Positions 6,440 to 12,906 of a stretch of DNA of 14,317 bases are shown here, piece by piece. This stretch comes from JBGSON01 sp041739085 (GTDB lineage: Bacteria; Patescibacteriota; Gracilibacteria; CAIRYL01). The translations under genes and the position numbers were made by a program. The stretch's first letter is position 1; each line of letters begins with the position of its first letter. The stretch covers positions 1 through 14,317 of the forward strand of contig JBGSON010000044.1 in assembly GCA_041739085.1 (NCBI GenBank), in the 5' to 3' direction. The notes under the pieces were generated by a model, which made no database searches, was not told where the DNA came from, and saw nothing but the letters and a program-made list of their open reading frames with translations.

Positions 6440-7984
6440 ATGAATGAAAATTATGTCCGGATCTTCGATACCACGCTCCGGGACGGAGAACAGGCGCCGG
6501 GATTTTCCATGAACATCGAAGAAAAACTGCGCCTTGCAGTCCAGCTCGAGCGCCTCGGCGTGGATGTCATTGAAGCGGGTTTTCCTGCCGCCTCTCCCGA
6601 TGATTTTGCTTCAGTGGAGAAGATCGCGAAGACAGTAAAGCGTCCGGAAATCTGCGGGCTTGCCCGTGCCACGGAATCAGATATTTCCATTGCGTTCGAG
6701 GCGGTGAAAAAGGCAAAGAAACCGAGGATCCATACTTTCATCGCCACGAGTCCGATCCATATGGAGTTCAAACTGAAAAAGAAACCGGAGGAGATCCTGG
6801 ACATGGCAGTCAAAGCAGTAAAACATGCGAAGAGCCTTGTCGGGAGAGTAGATTTTTCTCCCGAAGACGGAGGACGCTCCGATCCGGATTTTCTTGTCGA
6901 GGTCATCACAGCGGTCATCGAAGAGGGCGCTGATATCATCAATATTCCGGACACCGTAGGATATCTCATGCCGGATGAATTCGGGCGGCTCATGGAATAC
7001 CTCATCAAAAATGTAAAGAATTCAAAAAGAGCTATTTTCTCGACCCACTGTCATGACGACCTCGGTCTTGCCGTGGCGAATTCCCTCGCGGGAGTTGCGA
7101 ACGGCGCGAGACAGGTCGAATGCACGGTAAATGGTGCCGGCGAGCGGGCGGGGAACGCATCTCTCGAAGAGATCGTCATGACATTAAAAACGCGGGAGGA
7201 TTTCTTTTCCCTGAAGACGGGGATCAACACAAGAGAAATCGCTCCGACTTCGAGGCTTCTTTCCCAGATCACCGGTCAGCAGGTACAGGCGAATAAAGCG
7301 ATCGTCGGAAAAAACGCGTTCGCCCATGAATCCGGGATCCATCAGCACGGGGTGCTCGCAAACCGGAAGACCTATGAGATTATTGAGCCCCAGGATGTCG
7401 GGATCGAAAAGTCGGAGATCGTTCTCGGGAAACATTCCGGAAGGGCCGCTCTCAAGAAATATCTCGAAGAACTCGGGTATTTTCTCGATGAGGATAAACT
7501 CACCACGGTATTCCATAAATTCAAAAGGCTCGCGGATCAGAAGAAGCAAATCGAAATCGCCGACCTCGATGCGATCATGATCGGAGAAGGAACCGGGATC
7601 CCGAAGCTCTGGAAGCTTGAGTCTTTTTCCGTAAAATCAGAAACAACGGGAGTCCCGCAGGCGATGATCTCACTCAGGAATCTCAAGACCGGGAAACGCA
7701 TCTCCGCAGAGCATATCGGAACGGGGATGGTGGATGCGGCGTACCAATGCGTCGCAGAGATATCAGGAGACCACGGTCAGCTCGTGGAATTCGCAATGGA
7801 CGCGGTTACCGCGGGGATCGATGCGCAGGCGGTCGTGAAAGTCAGGATCAAAGATGCAGAGGAGCATGTTTTTTTCGGAAAAGCAGCGAGCGCCGATATC
7901 GTCGAAGCAAGCATCGAAGCCTATCTTGACGCAGTGAACAAAGCGGTTTACCGAAAAACCCAGAGAGAAAGCGATCGTTCCTAA
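6440..7984 (+). CDS. leuA: 2-isopropylmalate synthase
   Basis: The enzyme condenses acetyl-CoA with 2-oxoisovalerate, the committed step of leucine synthesis. The 514 residues show the HMGL-like TIM-barrel signature FDTTLRDGEQAPG (9-21) with metal ligand Asp10, the HCHDDLGLA motif (203-211; His203 and His205 as ligands), NGAGERAGNA (231-240) with Asn239, and the linker motif HESGIHQHGVL (296-306). A full C-terminal LeuA regulatory domain (about 391-500) includes GTGMVDAAYQCV, which fits feedback inhibition by leucine. The length matches bacterial LeuA and the motif set favours it over homocitrate or citramalate synthase; the leucine attenuator upstream supports this. The start follows TTTTCCC with no Shine-Dalgarno. 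No leuB, leuC or leuD lies nearby. The stop overlaps the convergent methyltransferase stop. Confidence 0.96.
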   Translation: MNENYVRIFDTTLRDGEQAPGFSMNIEEKLRLAVQLERLGVDVIEAGFPAASPDDFASVEKIAKTVKRPEICGLARATESDISIAFEAVKKAKKPRIHTFIATSPIHMEFKLKKKPEEILDMAVKAVKHAKSLVGRVDFSPEDGGRSDPDFLVEVITAVIEEGADIINIPDTVGYLMPDEFGRLMEYLIKNVKNSKRAIFSTHCHDDLGLAVANSLAGVANGARQVECTVNGAGERAGNASLEEIVMTLKTREDFFSLKTGINTREIAPTSRLLSQITGQQVQANKAIVGKNAFAHESGIHQHGVLANRKTYEIIEPQDVGIEKSEIVLGKHSGRAALKKYLEELGYFLDEDKLTTVFHKFKRLADQKKQIEIADLDAIMIGEGTGIPKLWKLESFSVKSETTGVPQAMISLRNLKTGKRISAEHIGTGMVDAAYQCVAEISGDHGQLVEFAMDAVTAGIDAQAVVKVRIKDAEEHVFFGKAASADIVEASIEAYLDAVNKAVYRKTQRESDRS

Positions 7985-8931
7985 TTATTGGTAAGGCATC
8001 GGCTGACCTCGTATTCTCCGGAGAATTTGTCCGCGAGAAGCAGCCATCGGATTTCCTCCACCGTCGGTCTCCGGACAAGCGACACAACGCGATCCTTGGT
8101 CGCCTCATGCTTTATCATGAATCGGCGCAAATGCTGGGGAGTCTCGACAACACCCATTTTCTGTAGTGCCATTAAAAAATTAAGCCGTGATCCCATGCTA
8201 TCTTCAAAATAAATCCCCATGGTGGGATTTTTAAAAAGAAGCCCCCCTTCCTTAAGAAAATTGAGTGCGTGAAGTACTCCGAAAACCCTGCTCGATACTT
8301 CATAGGTCCGATAGAGAAACTTCGGGTTCAATGGGTGGTAAAAGATCCCCCCAAAGCACGACATCACCACATCGAATCGGTGATGACCTCCCTGTGGAAG
8401 CTCTTTTGGAGCGAGATCAAGGATATTTGCGCAAATAATATTTTGACGGACATCTTCCCGGATGTTCGGACAGGGAAGCGTGACTCCGAAAGTATCCGAG
8501 CGGGAAACGACATCAAGTTTCACGAGATCAGAAACAGCCTCTCCGACCCCGCATCCGAAATCAAGGACGTTGAGCGCCCGAGATCCGATGGTTTTCGCAT
8601 GCTCGGCGAGGAGCGGACCGGTCTTTTTTTCCCGGATTCCGAAATATGATTCGTATGGACGGGTACTCGTCGTCCGCCAGAGACTCCTTTCTCTTTCAAA
8701 TCCTTCACCCAATGCCGCCGATGATTCCCGGCGCGTGGAATGAACTTTTTTCTCGGCATCCTCGATGGACTTCGGTGAAAGTCTGAGAGCACCGGGAGAA
8801 TGCGCTTCGGTCGTGAGGAGACGGAGTGGAGATTTCTTCCAGCTGATCTCCTCAAATGGAGCAGGCTCCATCGGAGCATCTCCGGTATACGATTCGTAGT
8901 ATAAGCCCTGTTGATAGGAAGTATCCTCCAT
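7981..8931 (-). CDS. Class I SAM-dependent methyltransferase, substrate unknown
   Basis: The 316-residue product carries SAM-binding motif I NVLDFGCGVGEAVSDL (121-136), a motif IV-like strand FDVVMSCFGG (186-195) and a post-motif strand LKEGGLLFK (226-234), typical of class I methyltransferases. The first ~110 residues have no recognisable fold and are rich in Ser, Glu and Pro; the C-terminal 80 residues are also unassigned. The ATG at 8931 lies about 27 nt downstream of a good promoter. The gene converges with leuA and the two stop codons overlap (7981-7984), with no terminator between them, so readthrough from either side would make antisense RNA. The target (small molecule, lipid, protein or RNA) cannot be told from the sequence. 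Confidence 0.75.
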   Translation of the reverse strand: MEDTSYQQGLYYESYTGDAPMEPAPFEEISWKKSPLRLLTTEAHSPGALRLSPKSIEDAEKKVHSTRRESSAALGEGFERERSLWRTTSTRPYESYFGIREKKTGPLLAEHAKTIGSRALNVLDFGCGVGEAVSDLVKLDVVSRSDTFGVTLPCPNIREDVRQNIICANILDLAPKELPQGGHHRFDVVMSCFGGIFYHPLNPKFLYRTYEVSSRVFGVLHALNFLKEGGLLFKNPTMGIYFEDSMGSRLNFLMALQKMGVVETPQHLRRFMIKHEATKDRVVSLVRRPTVEEIRWLLLADKFSGEYEVSRCLTNN

Positions 8932-8964
8932 GCAAATTCAGATGACTGAGAAAGAGGGAGGGTA

Positions 8965-8993
8965 TTTATAGTACAAATCCAACGGGGAATCAA
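8965..8993 (-). promoter_or_regulatory. Sigma-70 promoter of the methyltransferase gene
   Basis: On the minus strand, -35 TTGATT (8993-8988) and -10 TATAAA (8970-8965) are separated by exactly 17 nt. The expected transcript starts near 8958, giving a leader of about 27 nt. Confidence 0.65.
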
Positions 8994-8996
8994 CCC

Positions 8997-9024
8997 TTGT
9001 TTCCATCCTTCTTTCCGGTACACT
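8997..9024 (+). promoter_or_regulatory. Possible ribBA promoter
   Basis: TTGTTT (8997-9002) and TACACT (9019-9024) are 16 nt apart, about 27 nt upstream of the ribBA start. The promoter would lie back to back with the methyltransferase promoter. The leader is too short to hold an FMN riboswitch. Confidence 0.4.
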
Positions 9025-9050
9025 TTCCTCTGTCCTTCCCTATCCCTCCT

Positions 9051-10286
9051 ATGTCGTTTGCAAACATTGAATCCGCGGTAAAGGAAATGAAAAACGGCCG
9101 TCCTGTGATCATCGTCGATGATGAAGACAGGGAAAATGAAGGAGATTTCTTCATTCCCGGAGAAAAAGCGACTCCTGAATGGATCAATTTCTTTGCGCTG
9201 CACGGGAGAGGGCTCATCTGCACAGCGATATCTGAGGAGATCGCAGAGAGACTTCATTTTCATCCCATGGTCGCGGATCAGGATCCCGCGCGGTGCAACT
9301 TCACTGTTTCCATCGATGCCGTGAAGAATGTGACGACCGGGATCTCGGCAAAGGACCGGTCGGAGACCATCCGCCTCATCTGCGATGAAAAATCACGTCC
9401 TCCTCATTTTATCCGCCCGGGGCATGTCTTTCCCGTGGTCGCGAGAGAAGGAGGCGTCCTCGTGAGAGCAGGACACACGGAGGCCTCGGTCGATCTCCTC
9501 AAGATCGCCGGCATGAAGCCGGTCGGTGTCATCTGCGAGATCATGAATGAAGACGGGACCATGGCGCGGATGCCGGATCTCATACGATTTGCCAAAAAAC
9601 ACCGGATACAGATCTTTACCATCGAGGAGATCATCCGGTATCGGAAGAAGCGGGAAAAGCTCGTTCATTTCGTTTCAAAATCGAAATTGAATACCGAGTT
9701 CGGAGAATTTGAGATCCAGATTTTTGAGGATACAGTGGACAAAAAGGAACACGCCGCACTCATCAAAGGGAATGTGAAAGGAGGGAAGCCGGTGCTTCTC
9801 CGGGTCCATTCCGAATGCCTCACGGGAGAAGCTTTCCACTCTCTCCATTGCGACTGCAGGGCACAACTCGACGCAGCTTTGAAAATAGTCGCCGAAGAAG
9901 GAAGGGGAGTGATCCTCTACATGCGCCAGGAAGGGAGGGGGATCGGCCTCGGGAACAAGATCAAAGCGTATGCTCTCCAGCAGAGCAAGGGAGTGGACAC
10001 CGTTGAGGCGAACATACTTCTCGGATTCCAGTCAGATCTCCGGGATTACGGGATCGGTGCACAGATCCTCACCATGCTCGGCATTGAAAAGATCCGCCTG
10101 CTCACCAACAATCCGAGAAAGATTTCGGGGATCTCCGGTTATGGTCTTGATATCGTGGAACGAATACCGATCATCATTCCTCCTCATGAGGGAAACAGGA
10201 AGTATCTAGAAACGAAGCGGACAAAGATGGGGCATCTCCTGGGAAAAAGTACAAAACACAAAACACAAAACACAAAAAAGAAATAA
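9051..10286 (+). CDS. ribBA: Bifunctional DHBP synthase / GTP cyclohydrolase II
   Basis: The fused enzyme makes both riboflavin precursors, from ribulose 5-phosphate and from GTP. The RibB half (about 1-205) has the acidic motif DDEDRENEGD (23-32) and RAGHTEASVDL (139-149). The RibA half (about 210-395) has the zinc site Cys256, Cys267, Cys269 in SECLTGEAFHSLHCDCRAQLD, the GTP-site motif YMRQEGRGIGLGNKIKAY (290-307), DLRDYGIGAQ (329-338) and LLTNNPRKISGISGYGL (350-366). At 411 residues it matches ordinary RibBA length. The ATG at 9051 fits RibB N-termini; a TTG 54 nt upstream only adds residues encoded by the leader and possible promoter. The last ~12 residues (STKHKTQNTKKK) come from an A/C-rich repetitive tail next to the AT-rich hairpin repeat. 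No other rib genes are in view. CCCTCCT precedes the start instead of a Shine-Dalgarno. Confidence 0.96.
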   Translation: MSFANIESAVKEMKNGRPVIIVDDEDRENEGDFFIPGEKATPEWINFFALHGRGLICTAISEEIAERLHFHPMVADQDPARCNFTVSIDAVKNVTTGISAKDRSETIRLICDEKSRPPHFIRPGHVFPVVAREGGVLVRAGHTEASVDLLKIAGMKPVGVICEIMNEDGTMARMPDLIRFAKKHRIQIFTIEEIIRYRKKREKLVHFVSKSKLNTEFGEFEIQIFEDTVDKKEHAALIKGNVKGGKPVLLRVHSECLTGEAFHSLHCDCRAQLDAALKIVAEEGRGVILYMRQEGRGIGLGNKIKAYALQQSKGVDTVEANILLGFQSDLRDYGIGAQILTMLGIEKIRLLTNNPRKISGISGYGLDIVERIPIIIPPHEGNRKYLETKRTKMGHLLGKSTKHKTQNTKKK

Positions 10287-10375
10287 GAAAACACAAAGCA
10301 AAAAGGAAAGAGATGATCATTCTTTTTTCTTTTGTGCTTTTTCTTTTCTCTCATTTGCATTCTGCTTTTCCAAAT
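10281..10375. repeat. AT-rich imperfect hairpin repeat, copy 3
   Basis: The purine arm has GAAAACACAAAGC (10287-10299), then GATGATC (10313-10319, shared with copy 1), then the pyrimidine arm with a 23-nt block (10329-10351) identical to copy 2. The purine arm overlaps the ribBA stop codon. Just upstream, the ribBA 3' end contains three tandem ACAAAAC-like units. It may serve as the ribBA terminator, and a TTGACG box follows at 10381. Confidence 0.75.
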
Positions 10376-10380
10376 CATTG

Positions 10381-10409
10381 TTGACGAATGGGGCAAACTC
10401 AACGAAAAT
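10381..10409 (+). promoter_or_regulatory. Possible promoter of lemA-htpX
   Basis: TTGACG (10381-10386) lies 17 nt before GAAAAT (10404-10409, four of six consensus bases). It leaves a leader of about 30 nt before lemA. The box follows the repeat copy in the same way as at secG and the protease. Confidence 0.45.
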
Positions 10410-10444
10410 GAAACGCGGTTTTTCCATATTTTTTCAGAAGGAAT

Positions 10445-10999
10445 ATGAATGCTGTTTATGTCATCCTTGGCGTTCTCGGACTCATTGTTGTTTTTGTCAT
10501 CGTAGTCTATAACGGCCTCGTCGCTCTTCGAAACCAAACAAAAAATGCCTGGAGCGATATCGACGTCCAGCTCAAAAGACGGTATGACCTCATTCCGAAT
10601 CTCGTGAATACGGTCAAAGGATACGCCACGCATGAAAAAGAGGTATTTGAAAACGTGACGAAAGCAAGGACTGCAGCGATGGGCGCCACATCAACAAAAG
10701 ATCAGGCGGCGGCGGAGAACATGCTTTCGGGAACATTGAAATCCCTTTTCGCGGTCGCTGAAAATTATCCGGAACTCAAGGCGAACGAAAACTTCCTGGA
10801 GCTCCAGAGGGAACTCTCCGACACGGAGAACAAGATCCAGGCGGCGAGGAGGTTCTACAACTCCATGGTCACGCAGTTCAACACGAAGCTCGAAGTCTTC
10901 CCCAACAATTTTGTCGCGAGGTTCTTCACCTTCGAGAAATTCGAGTTCTTCGAGATCGAAGATGCTGCAGAGAGAGAAGTGGTAAAAGTAGCTTTCTGA
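10445..10999 (+). CDS. lemA: LemA family membrane protein
   Basis: LemA proteins are small, single-pass, mostly helical membrane proteins often paired with the HtpX protease; their exact role is unsettled. The 184 residues show the N-terminal membrane segment (about 4-23), then the family hallmark VALRNQTKNAWSDIDVQLKRR (26-46) and YDLIPNLVNTVKGYATHE (47-64). A long helical body follows, and the conserved C-terminal part has ARRFYNSMVTQFNT and FP.N..A..F.F...EFFEI. Length and layout are normal. It has one of the few purine-rich ribosome binding sites here (AAGGA, 10438-10442), though only 2 nt from the ATG. It is the first gene of a pair with htpX. Confidence 0.95.
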   Translation: MNAVYVILGVLGLIVVFVIVVYNGLVALRNQTKNAWSDIDVQLKRRYDLIPNLVNTVKGYATHEKEVFENVTKARTAAMGATSTKDQAAAENMLSGTLKSLFAVAENYPELKANENFLELQRELSDTENKIQAARRFYNSMVTQFNTKLEVFPNNFVARFFTFEKFEFFEIEDAAEREVVKVAF

Positions 11000-11053
11000 T
11001 CAGCTCTTTGATTGGAGAAAAGACGGTTTCTGTATTCTCTTTTCGTTCATCCG

Positions 11054-12007
11054 ATGCTTTATGATGATATCCGCCGGAATAAGCGGAACTCGTTTCTCAT
11101 CATCCTCCTCTTCATAGGATTCATTGTCTTTGCCGCGTGGGTGTATGCCACGACCATGGGATTATCCCAAGGGGAATCGGTCTCGATCCTCGGAGTTTCC
11201 GGAGCAGTCGCTTTCGTCTCCGCTTTTGTCGGGTATTATTCTTCTGCATCCATCGCTCTTCTCATGAGCGGAGCAAAAGAAGTCCCGCGGGAAAATCCTT
11301 ACCTCGAACTCCACCGGATCGTGGAAAATCTCGCCATCACCGCGGGGATCCCGAAACCGAAAGTCTGCGTCATCGAAGATATTTCTCCGAACGCGTTCGC
11401 GACCGGACGAAATCCTGAAAATTCCGCGGTCGCTGTGACGACCGGGCTCCTCAAGATGCTGGAGAAAAGCGAGCTCGAAGGAGTCATCGCCCATGAATTA
11501 TCACACATCCGGAATTTCGACATCCGCATGGGGACGATCGTTGTCGTCTTTGTCGGGCTCCTCGCCATGCTCGGAGACATCTTCCAGCGCACGATCCGAT
11601 TCGGGGGAATATCAAATAGCAGGAGAGGGAGCGGAAAAGGGCAGGGCGCTCTTATTCTCATCGGTTTCTTATTTGCCATCATCTCCCCGATCATCGCGAA
11701 ACTCATCCAGCTCGCGATGAGCCGCCAGCGCGAATATCTCGCAGATGCTTCCGCGATCGAGCTCACGAGATATCCGGAAGGTCTCGCTTCCGCGCTCGAA
11801 AAAATCGTAAAGGATGACACGCGAATGATCCATGCGGGAACTGCGACCGCGCATCTTTACATCGCGTCTCCGTTCTCGGATGAGAAAGAGAAAAGCTTTT
11901 TCAAAGAGTGGTTTTCCACGCATCCGGATCCCGACAAGCGCATTGGAAAAATCCGGAGCCTCTTCGGGGCGTACTCAGGAGCTGCGGCGGGAGTGAGTGG
12001 AAAGTGA
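11054..12007 (+). CDS. htpX: HtpX-type M48 membrane zinc metalloprotease
   Basis: HtpX degrades damaged or misassembled membrane proteins at the inner membrane. Counted from the ATG at 11054 (317 residues), the zinc site is HELSH (147-151) with the third ligand Glu227 in SRQREYLADASAIEL. Transmembrane segments lie near 14-32, 44-68, 160-176 and 197-220, and the C-terminal motif FSTHPDPDKRI is present. I prefer ATG 11054 because the family usually begins just before Y..I..NKR, and because the upstream TTCATCC tract resembles other starts in this window. A TTG at 11012 would add 14 residues and leave only 12 nt after lemA; it cannot be excluded. The stop codon forms the first bases of an octamer repeat array. 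Confidence 0.93.
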   Translation: MLYDDIRRNKRNSFLIILLFIGFIVFAAWVYATTMGLSQGESVSILGVSGAVAFVSAFVGYYSSASIALLMSGAKEVPRENPYLELHRIVENLAITAGIPKPKVCVIEDISPNAFATGRNPENSAVAVTTGLLKMLEKSELEGVIAHELSHIRNFDIRMGTIVVVFVGLLAMLGDIFQRTIRFGGISNSRRGSGKGQGALILIGFLFAIISPIIAKLIQLAMSRQREYLADASAIELTRYPEGLASALEKIVKDDTRMIHAGTATAHLYIASPFSDEKEKSFFKEWFSTHPDPDKRIGKIRSLFGAYSGAAAGVSGK

Positions 12008-12060
12008 GCAAGCCAGCAAGCGGGCAAGCTAACAAGTGTTCAAGCGGGCAAGTGTTCAAG
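12005..12060. repeat. Octamer array (NNNNCAAG)x7
   Basis: Seven back-to-back 8-nt units end in CAAG with variable first halves: TGAG, CCAG, CGGG, CTAA, TGTT, CGGG, TGTT. The array begins at the htpX stop codon. The same octamers reappear in opposite orientation at 12969-13032. Confidence 0.85.
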
Positions 12061-12064
12061 TTTC

Positions 12065-12095
12065 TTTTGGAGTCGCCCGTCCTCGGGCGACCCTC
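12065..12095. repeat. 31-nt hairpin repeat, copy 1
   Basis: The stem GTCGCCCG/CGGGCGAC (8 bp) encloses a TCCT loop and is flanked by TTTTGGA and CCTC. An identical 31-nt copy lies at 12278-12308 in the same orientation. Confidence 0.85.
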
Positions 12096-12100
12096 AAATC

Positions 12101-12158
12101 TGGAAGCGATCTGTGACTGCTTCCAATATGGTTCCGGCGGCGACTGCAAATCGCTGCC
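12101..12158. repeat. Two adjacent stem-loops in the repeat island
   Basis: TGGAAGC (12101-12107) pairs with GCTTCCA (12119-12125). GGCGGCGA (about 12136-12143) pairs with TCGCTGCC (12151-12158) with one G-U pair. No coding frame is supported here; these look like degenerate REP-type units. Confidence 0.5.
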
Positions 12159-12171
12159 AGCGAAAGGACTC

Positions 12172-12203
12172 TGTCATTCCGGCCTCCGAGCCGGAATCTC
12201 CAT
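12172..12203. repeat. REP-like palindrome, left end
   Basis: The unit starts TGTCATTCCGGC and ends GCCGGAATCTCCAT, an ATTCCGGC/GCCGGAAT hairpin with a 6-nt loop and asymmetric outer flanks. It is the inverted counterpart of 12347-12377 and resembles the widespread GTCATTCC...GGAATCTCC REP class. Confidence 0.8.
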
Positions 12204-12229
12204 ATTTACCAAGCACTCCAAAAAAGAGT

Positions 12230-12248
12230 CAGTGGCGCCACTTTTTTT
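12230..12248 (+). terminator. Possible intrinsic terminator of lemA-htpX
   Basis: The palindrome AGTGGCGCCACT is followed at once by a T run to 12248. It is about 220 nt after the htpX stop, inside the REP-flanked block. A second T-tailed hairpin, CTCCA/TGGAG (12257-12274), follows it. Confidence 0.45.
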
Positions 12249-12277
12249 CTATGATACTCCACATGTATATGGAGATT

Positions 12278-12308
12278 TTTTGGAGTCGCCCGTCCTCGGG
12301 CGACCCTC
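12278..12308. repeat. 31-nt hairpin repeat, copy 2
   Basis: This is identical over 31 nt to 12065-12095, including the GTCGCCCG/CGGGCGAC stem. A further 8-bp hairpin, GGGGCACC/GGTGCCTC (within 12313-12337), follows directly. Confidence 0.85.
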
Positions 12309-12346
12309 CCTCGGGGCACCGCAGGAGAGGTGCCTCCCAGAAAAAA

Positions 12347-12377
12347 ATGGAGATCCCGGATCACATCCGGGATGACA
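12347..12377. repeat. REP-like palindrome, right end
   Basis: The unit ATGGAGATCCCGG...CCGGGATGACA is the reverse-complement version of the REP-like unit at 12172-12203, with a substituted stem (ATCCCGGAT/ATCCGGGAT) but conserved outer bases. The two bound a ~206-bp block. Confidence 0.8.
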
Positions 12378-12386
12378 AATGCATAG

Positions 12387-12415
12387 AAAAAAGGAGGGCG
12401 ACCCGAAAGCCGCCC
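12387..12415 (-). terminator. Intrinsic terminator of the 70-residue gene
   Basis: On the minus strand GGGCGGC pairs with GTCGCCC (7 bp including one G-U) around a TTTCGG loop, followed by TCC and six T. It lies 22 nt past the stop codon of the small gene at 12438, which supports that gene as a real transcription unit. Confidence 0.75.
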
Positions 12416-12437
12416 GTCCAGTTTCCCTCTTGCGAGA

Positions 12438-12650
12438 TCAGCCGATCATATCCTTGAGGGATGCGAACGGCCGGTTAGCGAGAGAGATTTCCTCATCTCG
12501 GTGGTGGTCAGGAGACGCAGTAGCCTCATCCTGAGGGTCGAAGTCGTCCTCTTCGATGGTGAAGGCGACTCTGCCCTTTTGTCGTGCGGACCTTCTGTCC
12601 GCTTTTCTTGAAGCCGCTCTTGCGCGTCTCCTTGCCTCATCACTACCCAT
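12438..12650 (-). CDS. Small 70-residue charge-segregated protein, unknown function
   Basis: I do not recognise a family. The start at 12650 is set by a perfect GGAGG with a 7-nt spacer, the best ribosome binding site in the window; the open frame continues upstream but only through the structured leader. Residues 1-27 are strongly basic (MGSDEARRRARAASRKADRR, then SARQKGR), and residues 33-54 are acidic and His-containing (EEDDFDPQDE...HHRDEE). The tail LANRPFASLKDMIG looks like a short amphipathic segment. No Cys, Trp or membrane helix is present. The charge pattern could suit an RNA- or ribosome-associated factor, or a short regulatory peptide; that is only a guess. It has its own promoter, a long structured leader and a terminator. 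Confidence 0.72.
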   Translation of the reverse strand: MGSDEARRRARAASRKADRRSARQKGRVAFTIEEDDFDPQDEATASPDHHRDEEISLANRPFASLKDMIG

Positions 12651-12846
12651 GAAAATACCTCCTAAATAGGAATGTTCTCTCTTTGCAGAGAGGGAATCTG
12701 ACCCTTCCGTTATTGGAGTAGGGCGATTCCCCTCTGGAGGCCTTCTCTTTCGAGGGGGGTCTCCAGGGGGGAACGCCCTATTCACGAGAATAAGGATCAG
12801 ATGTCTCTCTGCTTGACCAGTGATGCAAAAGGGCGGGTTTTATTGG
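12651..12846 (-). promoter_or_regulatory. Long structured 5' leader of the small gene, with GGAGG site
   Basis: About 195 nt separate the predicted transcript start from the ATG. In RNA sense an outer stem pairs 12812-12792 (GCAGAGAG, ATCTGA, CCTT) with 12706-12685 (AAGG, TCAGAT, CTCTCTGC): 18 pairs in three blocks. Inside it is a ~20-bp helix, 12780-12761 with 12739-12719 (TAGGGCG...CTGGAG with CTCCAG...CGCCCTA). The 3' strand of the outer stem can instead form a local hairpin CTCTCT-GCAA-AGAGAG (12692-12677) with a GNRA loop. The ribosome binding site follows, close to a weak CCTA/TAGG pairing. It matches no riboswitch or ribosomal leader that I know. Confidence 0.65.
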
Positions 12847-12852
12847 TTCGTC

Positions 12853-12880
12853 AGTATATGGAAAAAATGAAAAATGTCAA
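12853..12880 (-). promoter_or_regulatory. Strong sigma-70 promoter for the small gene
   Basis: On the minus strand a perfect -35 TTGACA (12880-12875) and -10 TATACT (12858-12853) are 16 nt apart. It is the closest match to consensus in the window. The predicted start is near 12846. Confidence 0.8.
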
Positions 12881-12906
12881 GAGGAAAGGAAGAAGGAGAG
12901 ATCAAC

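Noticed and set aside
6440..7984. Citramalate synthase or homocitrate synthase instead of LeuA
   Set aside because: The motif set, the full LeuA regulatory domain and the leucine-rich leader peptide fit 2-isopropylmalate synthase best.
8994..9050. FMN riboswitch before ribBA
   Set aside because: The methyltransferase promoter leaves only a short leader, and no RFN-type conserved elements are visible.
4161..12007. UGA recoded as glycine, as in Gracilibacteria
   Set aside because: UGA ends the protease and htpX at normal family lengths, and conserved glycines use GGN codons.
11908..12457. Plus-strand open frames across the repeat island
   Set aside because: They translate hairpin repeats and octamers in arbitrary frames (ESPVLGRPS occurs twice because of the duplicated 31-nt repeat) and have no start signals.
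12651..12846. SRP RNA, tmRNA or 6S RNA in the structured segment
   Set aside because: The SRP GGTCAGG...GGAAGGAAGCAGC core and tmRNA ends are absent, and the segment runs directly into a ribosome binding site and a coding frame.
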